A stretch of DNA of 64,000 nt from Streptomyces sp. TG1A-60. GTDB lineage: Bacteria; Actinomycetota; Actinomycetes; Streptomycetales; Streptomycetaceae. The stretch lies in NCBI RefSeq assembly GCF_037201975.1, contig NZ_CP147520.1, forward strand, positions 6,262,001 to 6,326,000, read 5' to 3'. The notes beneath the pieces are model-generated. The model did no database searches. It worked only from the letters and a program-made list of their open reading frames with translations, and was not told where the DNA came from. A program made the position numbers and the translations under genes. Below, one piece after another: positions 16,129 to 25,986 of the stretch. The first letter of the stretch is position 1. The number at the start of each line of letters is the position of its first letter.

Positions 16129-18710
16129 ATGTCCGTACTGACGCGCGACGAAGCGCATGCCCGTGCCCGGATCCTCGACGTCCACCGCTACGAGATCGCC
16201 CTCGACCTCACGCGCGGCGACGAGACCTTCCACTCCCGTACCGTCATCCACTTCACCGTGCGGGGAAGAAGAAGGCCGCGGACACCTTCGTCGAGCTCAA
16301 GCCCGCACAACTGCGCTCCGTCACCCTCGACGGCAAGCCCCTCGACCCCGAGACCCTCGACGGCAACCGCCTCCCCCTCAAGGGCCTCACCCCGGGCGAG
16401 CACGAACTGCGCGTCGACGCCGCCATGCGCTACTCCCGCACCGGCGAGGGCATGCACCGCTTCACCGACCCCACCGACGGCGAGACCTACGTCTACACCC
16501 AACTCTTCATGGACGACGTCCAGCGCGTCTTCGCCGCCTTCGACCAGCCCGACCTCAAAGCCGTCTTCGGCCTCACCGTCACCGCCCCCGAAGGGTGGAC
16601 CGTCCTCGCCAACGGCATCACCGCCCAGCAGAGCGACGGCAGTTGGCGCGCCGCCACCACCCCGCTCATCTCCACCTACCTCGTCGCCGTCGCCGCCGGC
16701 CCCTGGCACTCGGTACGCACCGAACACCGCGGCCTGCCCTTCGGCCTCCACTGCCGCCGCTCCCTCGCCCCCCACCTGGACAACGACGCCGACGAGATCC
16801 TCGACATCACCCGCGCCTGCTTCGACCGCTACCACGAGAAGTTCGAGGAGCCGTACCCCTTCGACTCCTACGACCAGGCCTTCGTCCCCGAGTTCAACGC
16901 CGGCGCCATGGAGAACCCCGGCCTCGTCACCTTCCGCGACGAGTTCGTCTACCGCTCCGCCGTCACCGACACCGAGCGGCAGACCCGCGCCATGGTCATC
17001 GCCCACGAGATGGCCCACATGTGGTTCGGCGACCTCGTCACCCTCACCTGGTGGGACGACATCTGGCTGAACGAGTCCTTCGCCGAGTACATGGGCTACC
17101 AGACCCTCACCGAAGCCACCCGCTTCACCGACACGTGGGTCGACTTCGGCATCGCCCGCAAGGCCTGGGGATACGACGCCGACCAGCGCCCCTCCACCCA
17201 CCCCGTCGCCCCCGAGGCCGTCGACGACACCGCCGCCGCCCTCCTCAACTTCGACGGCATCTCCTACGCCAAGGGCGCCTCCGCCCTGCGCCAACTGGTC
17301 GCCTGGCTCGGCGAGAAGGACTTCCTCACCGGCATCAACGCCCACTTCGCCCGCCACCGCTTCGGCAACGCCACCCTCGCCGACTTCATCGACAACCTCG
17401 CCGGCGCCACCGAACGCGACGTCCACGCCTGGGCCGACGCATGGCTGCGCACCACCGGCGCCGACACCCTCATCCCCGAACTCCGCGCCGACAACGGAAA
17501 CTGGCACCTCGACATCCGCCACCAGGGCAGCCCCGGCGTCCGGTCCGCACCCGACCCGGCCCGTGACCGCGACGGCCTCACCCACCTCTCCACCCTCCAG
17601 ACGCCCGGCGCCCGACGCCCGCACCGCATCAGCGTCGGCGTCTACGACCACGACCTGAACGACCCCGGCCGACTGACCCTGCGCACCCGCGTCGAAGCCG
17701 ACCTCCCCGCCGACGAGGACATCGGCATCAGCGCCACCGGCCCCCGCCCCGCACTCGTCCTCCTCAACGACGGCGACATCACCTACGCCAAGATCCGCCT
17801 CGACGCCACCTCCCAGGAAACCGCCCTCAGCCGCCTCTCCGGAGTCCCCGACCCCCTCAGCCGCGCAGTCCTGTGGAACACCCTGCGCGACATGGTCCGC
17901 GACGGCCAACTGCAGCCCGCCGCCTACCTGGAGGCCGCCCGAACCCACCTCCCCCACGAGAGCGACCTCGCCGTCGTCCAGGGCGTCCTCGCCTTCGCCA
18001 CCACCCAGGTCGCCGACCGCTACCTCGCCCCCGACCAGCGGCCCGCCGGCCTGTCCACCCTCACCTCCCTGTGCCGCGACCTCATCCGCCGCACCGAGGA
18101 CGGCGACAACCCCGGCCTGCGCCTCACCGCCGTACGCCACTTCATCGACGTCGCCGCCCACCCCGACACCATCGCCGCCTGGCTCGCCGACGGCACGGCC
18201 CCCGGCGGCCCCGAACTCGACCCCGACCTGCGCTGGCGCGTCCTCGCCCGGCTCGCCGTCCTCGGCGCGGTGGACGCCGCCGCGATCGCCGAGGAACTGG
18301 AGCGCGACCCGAGCGCCACCGGCCAGGAGGGCGCCGCCCGCTGCCAGGCATCCCTGCCCGAACCGGAGGCCAAGAACGCCGCCTGGGAGGCGATGTTCGC
18401 CACGGACCAGCTCTCCAACTACCTCTTCACCGCCACCGCCCAGGGGTTCTGGCAGCCAGAACAGGCCGACACCCTCCAGGAGTACGTCGAGCGCTACTGG
18501 GCCGACGCGGTGGCCCTGGCCACTCGCCGAGGGCCCGCCATGGCGGACGCAGCCGGGCGGTGGGCCTTCCCGGTGTACGCCGTGGACGCGGAGACCGTCG
18601 GACTGGGGGAACGGTGCCTCCGGGACGACAAGCCGATTCCGGCACTCCGACGCAAACTGGTCGACCAACTGGACGACCTGCAAAGGGCGTTGCGCGTGCG
18701 CCGGGCGTAG
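16129..18710 (+). pseudogene. pepN: Aminopeptidase N (M1 family) with a -1 frameshift near the N-terminus
   Basis: The protein starts in one frame at ATG 16129 (or 16120): MSVLTRDEAHARARILDVHRY, up to VIHFTV. It continues in another frame from GKKKAADTFVELKP onward to the stop at 18710. The switch is at 16261-16270 in CGGGGAAGAAG; adding one G to the run restores VRGKKKAADTF. Beyond that the gene is complete: GAMEN motif at about 16904, zinc site HEMAH at 17005-17019 and the distal Glu in NESFAEY. M1 aminopeptidases remove N-terminal residues from peptides. It may be a real mutation, a sequencing error in the G run, or recoded. The total length (about 860) fits PepN. Confidence 0.85.
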
Positions 18711-18850
18711 AAGCGCCACGGGGCGCGCCGGTGGGGGCGCCGCCGCGAGCGGTGCCCCCCGTACCCTCTTTTGGTGGTACTTGACGGCCTTTCCGGGCTC
18801 GGCACCCGATCGGCGTACAAGATGGGATTCCCCGTGCCCCGGAGGATCCC

Positions 18851-20245
18851 ATGACCGCCCCGCCCCTCGCCTCAGGACCCCAAGGCCCCGGCGCCCTAAG
18901 GCCGTTGCTCGACACCGTGCTCGTCGCACTCCGGGAGGGCGCCGACGCACGGAACGGCCCCCTCCCCGCCGGGGGCCCGGAAGCGGTCACGGCGCGGATG
19001 CGGGACGCGCTCGGGGAAGCACTCCCCACCGAAGGCGAACCGGACGCGCTCCACCGACTGATCCGGGCCCTCGCGGCAGACACCGCCGACCCCGCCCACC
19101 CCCTGTGCGCGGCCCACCTGCACACCCCGCCCCTGGCCGTGGCCGCCGCCGCGGACCTGGCCGCCTCCGTACTGAACCCCTCCCTCGACTCCTGGGACCA
19201 GGCCCCGTCCGCCTCCGCACTCGAAGCCCTGGTCACCCGGGCCCTGGCCCAGGAAGTGCGTGCCGCCGACGCCCTGGTCACCACCGGCGGCACCGAATCC
19301 AACCACCTCGCCCTCCTCCTGGCCCGGGAGACACACAGCGCGACACACCGCGCGGTACAGCTCGTCTGCGGAGCCAACGCCCACCACTCCCTCCTCCGCG
19401 CCGCCTGGCTCCTCGGCCTGCCCGAACCCGTCACGATCCCCACCCCGGCCGGCACCCTGGACCCCGCCGCCCTCGACGACGCCCTCACCCACCTCCACGG
19501 ACCCCTCCTGGTCGCGGCCACCGCCGGTACGACCGACGCCGGACTCATCGACCCGCTGCCCGAGATCGCCGACCGCTGCGAGGCCCACGGCGCCCGCCTC
19601 CACATCGACGCCGCCTACGGCGGCGGCCTCCTCCTCAGCGACCGGCGCCGAGACCGACTGGACGGCCTCACCCGCGCCCACACCGTCACCCTCGACCTGC
19701 ACAAACTCGGCTGGCAACCGGCCGCCGCCGGCCTCCTCGCCGTACGCGACACCGCGGACCTCGCCGCACTGCACCACCAGGCCGACTACCTCAACGCGAG
19801 CGACGACACCGAAGCCGGCCTGCCCGACCTGCTCGGCCGGTCACTACGGACCACCCGCCGCCCCGACATCCTCAAAATCGCCGTCACCCTCAAGACCCTT
19901 GGCCGCACAAGACTCGGCGACCTCGTCGACCACGTCTGCGACCTCGCCCAGGAGTTCGCCGCACTCATCGAGGCACACCCCCGCTTCGAGCTCTACGACC
20001 GGCCCACCCTCAGCACGGTCCTCTTCCGCCCCGCCGGGGCCTCCGACGACACCGTGGCAGCCGCACGCCGCCACCTGCTGCACGACGGCCGGGCCGTCAT
20101 AGGTCGCGCCCTCCTCGACGGCCGCCTGTGGCTCAAAGCCACCCTCCTCAATCCCCACACCCGGCCCGCCCACCTCGCCGCCCTGCTCGACCTCGCAGAC
20201 CTGCTCGACCCCGCAGACCCCGCAGAAGGACACACCCCCACATGA
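18851..20245 (+). CDS. PLP-dependent amino-acid decarboxylase (DesA/diaminobutyrate-decarboxylase type)
   Basis: 464 residues from ATG behind a strong GGAGG. This is a group II fold-type I PLP enzyme. TTGGTESNHLALLLARE binds the phosphate, HIDAAYGGG contains the Asp that pairs with the pyridine nitrogen, and LDLHK carries the Schiff-base Lys near residue 285. Relatives decarboxylate lysine, ornithine or 2,4-diaminobutyrate. The next gene, an amino N-hydroxylase, overlaps it by four bases (ATGA), as in the desAB part of the desferrioxamine operon. No acyltransferase (desC) or NIS synthetase (desD) follows. A direct decarboxylation step to cadaverine or putrescine is inferred. Confidence 0.83.
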   Translation: MTAPPLASGPQGPGALRPLLDTVLVALREGADARNGPLPAGGPEAVTARMRDALGEALPTEGEPDALHRLIRALAADTADPAHPLCAAHLHTPPLAVAAAADLAASVLNPSLDSWDQAPSASALEALVTRALAQEVRAADALVTTGGTESNHLALLLARETHSATHRAVQLVCGANAHHSLLRAAWLLGLPEPVTIPTPAGTLDPAALDDALTHLHGPLLVAATAGTTDAGLIDPLPEIADRCEAHGARLHIDAAYGGGLLLSDRRRDRLDGLTRAHTVTLDLHKLGWQPAAAGLLAVRDTADLAALHHQADYLNASDDTEAGLPDLLGRSLRTTRRPDILKIAVTLKTLGRTRLGDLVDHVCDLAQEFAALIEAHPRFELYDRPTLSTVLFRPAGASDDTVAAARRHLLHDGRAVIGRALLDGRLWLKATLLNPHTRPAHLAALLDLADLLDPADPAEGHTPT

Positions 20246-21678
20246 GCACGCCCCCACCACACGAAGACCACGCACCCGAAGCCCCCCGCGACCTCGTCGG
20301 CATCGGCATCGGACCCGCCAACCTCTCCCTCGCCGCCCTCGCCCACCCCCTCGCCGAACTCGACGCCGTCTTCTACGAACAGCGCCCCACCTTCGACTGG
20401 CACCCCGGGCTGCTCATCGAGGGCGCCACCATCCAAGTGCCCTTCCTCGCCGACCTGGTGACCCTCGCCGACCCGATGAGCCCCTGGTCCTTTCTGAACC
20501 ACCTCAAAACCCGCGACCGGCTCTACCCCTTCTACTTCGCCGAGCGGTTCCACATCCAGCGCGCCGAGTACGACACCTACTGCCGATGGGTCGCCGAGAA
20601 CCTGCCCGGACTCCACTTCGCCCACCAGGTCGACTCCGTGCGCTGGAACCCCGAACGCGACCTGTTCGAGGTCGACTTCACCCAGCTCGACGACAACGGA
20701 GAAACCGCGGCGCCCGGCCGCACCCACACCCGGAACATCGTGCTCGGCGTCGGCACCGAACCCCATGTGCCCGAACCCCTCAAGCCGCTCGTCGAGGCAC
20801 CCGGCGTGCCCGTCATCCACGCCGCGGACTACCTCGGCGAGCGCGACCGCCTGCTCGCCGCCGACCACGTCACGGTGATCGGCGCGGGACAGTCCGGCGC
20901 CGAGGTCTTCCTCGACCTGCTGCGCCACCGGCCCGCCGGACGCGAGGGACTGCACTGGCTCGGCCGTACGGAGGCGTTCGCCCCCATGGAGTACTCCAAA
21001 CTGGGCCTGGAACACTTCACACCCGACTACACCCGCTACTTCCACGCCCTGGCCGAACCGACCCGGGACCGGCTCGTGGCCGCCCAGTGGCAGCTCCACA
21101 AGGGCATCGGCACCGACACGATCACCGCCATCCACGACGAGCTGTACCGCCGCACCCTCGACGGCGGCTGGCCCGACGCCGTCCTCACCCCCGGCGTCAA
21201 CGTCCGCACAGCCGGCCGCCTCGCCACCACCAGGGTCGAGCTGCACCTCGAACACATCGAACAGGGCACCCGCTCCCGCCTCACCACCGACGCCGTCGTC
21301 CTCGCCACCGGCTACCACGAGCGCCCCCTGGACCGCGTCCTCGCCGGCCTCGACCCGTACATGCGGCGCGACAGCCGCGAGCGGCCCCGCGTCGACGAGA
21401 ACTTCCGCATGATCCTCGACCCGTCCGTCACCGCCTCCGGCTGCCACGTCTACGTCCAGAACGCCGAACTGCACACCCACGGCGTCGGCGCCCCCGACCT
21501 CGGCCTCGCCGCCTGGCGCAGCGCCACCATCCTCAACACCCTCACCGGCAAGGAGCCCTACCCGCTCCCCAGCCGCACGGCCTTCACCACCTTCGGCCTC
21601 GAACGCCGGCCGCGGATCCCGCACGCCCGGCAGGAGAAAGCCCTCACCCCCCTGACCCCGCTCACCGACACAAGGTAA
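20242..21678 (+). CDS. Lysine/ornithine N-monooxygenase (DesB/IucD/PvdA family)
   Basis: 478 residues, overlapping the decarboxylase stop (ATGA). It has the FAD motif GIGIGPANLSL at residues 20-30, substrate and flavin loops FDWHPGLLIEGATIQVPFL, an NADPH-binding VIGAGQSGAE near residue 212 and the family mark LATGYHERP. These enzymes hydroxylate the terminal amino group of lysine, ornithine or their diamines for hydroxamate siderophores. Coupling with the decarboxylase suggests N-hydroxy-cadaverine or -putrescine. I see no iron-box (DmdR) operator upstream and no partner genes for siderophore assembly in the window. Confidence 0.87.
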   Translation: MSTPPPHEDHAPEAPRDLVGIGIGPANLSLAALAHPLAELDAVFYEQRPTFDWHPGLLIEGATIQVPFLADLVTLADPMSPWSFLNHLKTRDRLYPFYFAERFHIQRAEYDTYCRWVAENLPGLHFAHQVDSVRWNPERDLFEVDFTQLDDNGETAAPGRTHTRNIVLGVGTEPHVPEPLKPLVEAPGVPVIHAADYLGERDRLLAADHVTVIGAGQSGAEVFLDLLRHRPAGREGLHWLGRTEAFAPMEYSKLGLEHFTPDYTRYFHALAEPTRDRLVAAQWQLHKGIGTDTITAIHDELYRRTLDGGWPDAVLTPGVNVRTAGRLATTRVELHLEHIEQGTRSRLTTDAVVLATGYHERPLDRVLAGLDPYMRRDSRERPRVDENFRMILDPSVTASGCHVYVQNAELHTHGVGAPDLGLAAWRSATILNTLTGKEPYPLPSRTAFTTFGLERRPRIPHARQEKALTPLTPLTDTR

Positions 21679-21742
21679 TCGAAAAGTAGAGAAGTGGGGC
21701 AAGAGGGATGACGGCCGCAGAAAACCTGCCTACCTTTCGGCC

Positions 21743-22241
21743 GTGACCAGCACCCCCGCAGGCAAGGCCTGGATCGACGCACACCACTCCGCCGTCATCG
21801 ACCCCCGCGAAACCCTCGAACTCTTCGAGGTCCGAGGCTTCACCGACCAGACCGTAGCCAGACCCTGCGCACCGCCGGCAGCGGCGAACCACTCCGCGTC
21901 CACCTCGGCAACCGCTACGGCCACACCCCCCTCCACATCGGCGGCACCACCTCGCCCGCCGCACCGAAGGCAGCGCCACCGACACCACCCTCCTCCTCGC
22001 CGGCGCCGAGACCGCCACCGTCCCGCCCGGCGAGGAGATCACCACCGACCCCGTCGAAGGCACCGTCACCGCCGGCGAGGAACCGACCCACGCCGTCATC
22101 GACATCGCCGCCGCCGTCACCGACCCGGAACAGCCCACCCGGATCCGCGACGACCACAACAGCGGCGACGGCCTCCACGTCAACGACGCCGGCGCGAAAA
22201 CCATCGCCGACGCCGTCGACCTCAGCCCGCTGACCCTGTGA
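21743..22241 (+). pseudogene. Remnant of an SGNH/GDSL hydrolase
   Basis: Pieces of one protein can be read in succession across three frames. First comes AWIDAHHSAVIDPRETLELFEVRGFTDQTV from GTG 21743. Next is QTLRTAGSGEPLRV-HLGNRYGHTPLHIGGTT, after a shift near 21855. Then ARRTEGSATDTTLLLAGAETATV-PPGEEITTDPVEG, after a shift near 21955. It then jumps to the family C-terminus: VIDIAAAVTDPEQPTRI, GDGLHVNDAGAKTIADAVDL and a stop at 22241. The whole catalytic middle (GDS motif) is missing, so this is an internally deleted, doubly frameshifted secreted hydrolase. The assignment rests on the N-terminal beta-sandwich pattern and the GDGLHxNDAG motif. Confidence 0.75.
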
Positions 22242-22267
22242 CAGACCAGAAACCGCCCGGGAAACCC

Positions 22268-24075
22268 CTAGAAGACCGGCGTACCGTCCCGCGTCAGCTT
22301 CCAGTCCACCGACGCGAACTCAGCCGGATCGATCGACCCCTTCGCCTTCACCCACGCGATCATCGTGTTACGGATCTCGTCCGAGTTCGACCACAGCAGC
22401 TGGGCCGCGGCCACATGCGGGAAGTTACCGCCGCCGTTGGCCCGGTAGTTGTTCACCGCGAACACGAACTTCTGATCATCCGCCAACGGCGCACCCTCGA
22501 ACCGGACATTCACGACACGCGACCCCGCCGGCCTGGCGATGTCGATCTCGTACGACAGACCGCTCACCGCGTCATAGTTGTAGTCCGGCGTACCGTCCGC
22601 ATTCGTCAGCTCCGCCGGATCGACCACCGCGTCCGGCGCCGTCCGCACGAAATAGTTCGCCGAGAACTCCAGGTACGCCTTCATCTGCGCACCCGTCATC
22701 AGACGCGCCTCCAGCGTGTTCTCGAAGACATACAGACCCGCCACATCCCGGATCGTCACATCACCCGCCGGAATCCTCGCACTCCGCGAGAACGCCGCCG
22801 CCTGCGACAGCACCGGCAGCGACGCGTACTCCGTCGCGGCCAACGCCTGCCGCACCGTGTCGGCCTGAATGTGGTTGATCAGATCAATGATCGCCACATC
22901 CTTGTACGGCGCCTCCACCGACGTCATCTCCGCGGCGTTCGTACCGATCACCTGGTTGACATACGCCACGACCTTCTCGTGCTCGTCACCCAGCAGCCTG
23001 ACGATCCCCGGGTCCTCCTCCACCGTGTTGGAGTTCAGGACCTGAGCACCCACCTTCTCGACCTTCCAACAACCCCTGCTCCACACCAACTCGAAGTCGA
23101 ACAGCGTCAGCCGCTGCCCCCACTTCAACGGTTCCGAGAGCAGGACCCGCTGACCGGTCTTCTTGTTCGTGACGAAGTACTCCGCGATCTCCGTGTGCGC
23201 GTGCCCCACGAGAATCGCGTCGATCCCCGGCACCTGCTCGGCCACCAGCCCCGCCGCGTTCTCGACATACGGCAGCTGGTCACCGTACGACGACGTACCC
23301 GACGACCCACTGTGCGCCGACACGATGACGACATCCGCCCCCATCGACCGCAGCCTCGGCACCCACTTCGCCGCCTGCTCCTCCAGCCCCGGGAACGTCA
23401 TCTTCCCCTGCACGTTCGCCTTGTCCCAGATCGCGATACCCGGATTCGTCAGCCCCAGCACCGCCACCTTCACATCACGCCCGTGCGGCGTACGCAGCCG
23501 GTGCATGCTGTACGGCGGAAACGCCGGCCGAAGCGTCTTCGCGTCCAGCGCGTTCGCCCCCAACAGCGGGAAACGACACTGCTCCTGGAACTTCCGCAGC
23601 ACCGGAATGCCGTAGTTGAACTCGTGGTTGCCCAGCGCCGCCGCGTCATAGTCGATCGCGTTCATCGCCTGCGCCATCGGATGCACCGGACCACCCTTGG
23701 CGGTGATCGGGTCGACCTTCGCGTAGTAGTACGACAACTGCGTGCCCTGGATCGTGTCACCGGCGTCGATCAGCAGCGTGTTACGACGCCCCTTCTCCTC
23801 CCGGATCCGGTTCACCAGCGTGGAGATCTTCGCCAGACCGACGTCGTTGTGCGCCTTGTCGTCGAACTCCCGGTCCGTGAAGTAGTCCCAGTTGAAGACA
23901 TTGCCATGCAGGTCCGTCGTCCCCATGACCGTGAACGCGTACCGCTTCGGGGCCTTCTTCCCCCACCCCTCACTGTGGCCGCCCGCGCACTCGGAGCCAT
24001 CGCCGAACCGGCGACGGCAACACCCGCACCGGTCACAGCGGACTTCTTCAAGAACTTCCGGCGATTCAAGGGCAT
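22268..24075 (-). pseudogene. Tat-exported 5'-nucleotidase/2',3'-cyclic phosphodiesterase, frameshifted after the signal peptide
   Basis: ATG at 24075 (GAGGAG upstream) opens a twin-arginine signal, NRRKFLKKSAVTGAGVAVAG then SARA, in one frame. The mature enzyme is in another frame from GKKAPKRYAFTVMGTTDLHG on. The switch lies in the C run 23960-23964 (GGGGGAAGAAG on the coding strand); one more G restores the frame. The metallophosphoesterase motifs are intact: DLHG, DAGDTIQG, LGNHEFNYG, VSAHSG and VGHAHTEI. A 5'-nucleotidase C-terminal domain with YRANGGGNFP follows. Without correction the enzyme would lose its signal and start internally. The same sequence context breaks pepN. Confidence 0.83.
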
Positions 24076-24286
24076 ATCGGGACACTCCTCGGGCGAACGA
24101 ACGATCTCAACGCGCGTAGACAGCGTCGGCACCAACGCCAGTGCCCACACCAAGACACGCGCGCGCTGACGTGACAACGCGCGTAGATTCTGACCCGCCC
24201 CCTCCCCACCGCAACAGACCCCCCAGGTTGCGATCTGGTGACCAGCCACCCCCTCCACCACCCCACAGGTGACAGAGTGGGACGTT

Positions 24287-24994
24287 ATGACCACCAACCC
24301 CGAGGAACCCCAGCCCACCGCCCCGCCCTACGGCACCCCCGACGCACCCCGCATCGCCGTCCGCGGCGAAGCACACCTCGAAGTCGACCCCGAAATAGCC
24401 CGCATCACCGCCACCGTCCTCGCCCGCGGCAAAGACCGACGCGCCGCCCTCGACGACCTCACCCGCCGCAACACCACCGTCCTCGACCTCATCAAAACCT
24501 ACGGCGAAGCAGTCGAACGACTGGAGACAGGCGCCTTCTCCATCACCCCCGAACTGAAGGAGAAAGGCAGAGGCGAACGCATCCACGCCTACCACGGCCG
24601 AGTCCACATCACCGCGGACCTCACCGACTTCACCGCCCTCGGCGAACTCACCACACGCCTCGCCGACCTCGACCTCACCCGCGTCGACGGCCCCTGGTGG
24701 TCCCTCCGCCCCGGCTCACCCGCCCACAAACAAGCCCGACAAAAAGCCGTCAAGGAAGCCGTACAACGCGCGAGGGAATACGCCGAAGCCCTCGACACCA
24801 CCCTCGCCGCGCTCGTGGAACTCGCCGACATCGGCGCCGAGAACACCCAACCCCACCCCGCCGCCGGCAGCCGCATGCGCTCCCTGTCCGCCGCAACCGA
24901 GGACACCACCCCACCCCTCGACCTCGAACCCCAACGCCAACGCCTCTACGCCCAGGTCAACGCCCGCTTCACCATGCTGCCACCACACCTGTGA
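24287..24994 (+). CDS. SIMPL-domain protein (DUF541)
   Basis: 235 residues from ATG 24287. It contains the SIMPL fold: IAVRGEAHLEVDPEIARITATVLARG at the start, a middle helix with DLIKTYGEAVERLETGAFSI, and a C-terminal ARQKAVKEAVQRAREYAEAL helix as in other members. There is no signal peptide, so it is probably cytosolic, unlike many gram-negative relatives. Its function is unknown. It ends just before the broken C-terminus of the convergent LAGLIDADG gene. Confidence 0.85.
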   Translation: MTTNPEEPQPTAPPYGTPDAPRIAVRGEAHLEVDPEIARITATVLARGKDRRAALDDLTRRNTTVLDLIKTYGEAVERLETGAFSITPELKEKGRGERIHAYHGRVHITADLTDFTALGELTTRLADLDLTRVDGPWWSLRPGSPAHKQARQKAVKEAVQRAREYAEALDTTLAALVELADIGAENTQPHPAAGSRMRSLSAATEDTTPPLDLEPQRQRLYAQVNARFTMLPPHL

Positions 24995-25018
24995 CCCGCC
25001 CGGCCGTGGGAGGGGTCG

Positions 25019-25805
25019 GTGTTTGGGGCCTACGTAGGCGTCCATGAGGGCGACGGAGGCCTTCTTGGCGACGGAGATGTCGTACGGGTCGCCGTTGCGG
25101 GGTGCAGTGCGTCCACTCGACACCGAGCTTGTCCAGGGTGGCGGTGTAGAGCTGTCGGATGTCGTCGGAGACGTTGGTGCAGAAGTAGCGCGGGTACTCG
25201 TAGCGCTTGCGTACACCGCCGACGAGGCGGGTGGTCCAGTTGGTGAGGCGACATCCGTCGGAGTGGATGAGGCCCCGGACGAACTCCCACGGGTGGGCAT
25301 CGACGATGTCCTGCTGCCAGGGTTCGAGCACGATCCGGCGCTCGTGCTTCTTGCCGGGGCCGTGCTGGGGGAAGAGGCATCGCATGTGCGTGGAGTACAG
25401 CTTCACCTCTCGGCAGCCTTTCCGCCGAACCCTGCACACGGAGTTCCCCGGGAGTGCCGTCCGCATGGCTCTTTCGCACAGGTCCATCAGCCCGGGATGT
25501 GCCTCGGTGCACGAGATGGACAAGCTGGGCGATCGCATGGCGCGGTTCTGGACGATGTGGCCGTCGCCCAGTTGGAGCCCGAGCAGGTAGCTGTACGCCG
25601 ACTCGTCAAGCGCTCGTCCGTCGCACCGCGGGCAAAGAGTCCTGTGCCGCCCGGGGTGCTCACCACGCTTCGCCCGGTCGAGATGCTTCCAGTAACCGAT
25701 CGTTCCTAGCGGCACGTTGAGCTTGCGTGCCACGCTCGCGTTCGTTGCGCCGCCGCGTAGCAGTGTAAGGGCCCTCTGTCGAACTTCAGTGCCATGGAAG
25801 TTCAT
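25019..25805 (-). pseudogene. HTH plus LAGLIDADG-type protein, frameshifted at the C-terminus
   Basis: From ATG 25805 a helix-turn-helix is seen (EVRQRALTLLRGGATNASV, ARKLNVPLGTIGYW). Then comes a Cys pair (CPRC) and two LAGLIDADG-like motifs, YLLGLQLGDGHI and FVRGLIHSDGCR, separated by about 100 residues. This is the layout of a monomeric LAGLIDADG endonuclease-like protein that I recall as common in Streptomyces, often called a transcriptional regulator. The family C-terminus (NGDPYDISVAKKASVALMD then VGPKH) is present but in another frame, after a CCCC run at 25099-25102 that is one base too long. No stop follows at the expected place. Confidence 0.7.
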
Positions 25806-25911
25806 GCAGTCACTTTGCGTTATCTACCTTGACGGCATGCAGCAATAAGCGGATGTTCACGGGAACGTGGACATCCGCTTGAGGGTGGTGACCTTGGACT
25901 TGAAGGAAAAG

Positions 25912-25986
25912 TGCCCTGGGTGGGACTCGAACCCACACTGTATGGTGTTTGAGACCATTGTCTGCTGCCAATTGGACTACCAGGGC
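25912..25986 (-). tRNA. tRNA with anticodon CAA (Leu by codon), short variable loop
   Basis: A full cloverleaf can be drawn on the minus strand. The acceptor GCCCTGG/CCAGGGC is a perfect 7 bp. The D-arm is GTC/GAC, with AATTGGCAGCA in the loop. The anticodon arm is ATGGT-CTCAAAC-ACCAT, giving anticodon CAA. A 5-base variable loop (ACAGT) follows, then the T-arm GTGGG-TTCGAGT-CCCAC and discriminator A. CCA is not encoded. Bacterial tRNA-Leu is normally class II with a long variable arm, so this is an unusual class I molecule with a leucine anticodon. It lies next to the broken LAGLIDADG gene. Confidence 0.85.

Noticed and set aside
18711..18850. Iron-box (DmdR) operator before the decarboxylase
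   Set aside because: No TTAGGTTAGGCT-like palindrome is present.
16188..18950. Very long open frame on the minus strand across pepN
   Set aside because: It is the antisense of pepN, a common artefact at this G/C content, and its translation is a repetitive Gly/Val/Glu-rich sequence without domains.
21743..24169. One continuous plus-strand gene across the SGNH remnant and the 5'-nucleotidase
   Set aside because: Only the first 35 residues match a protein family; the rest is antisense of the nucleotidase.
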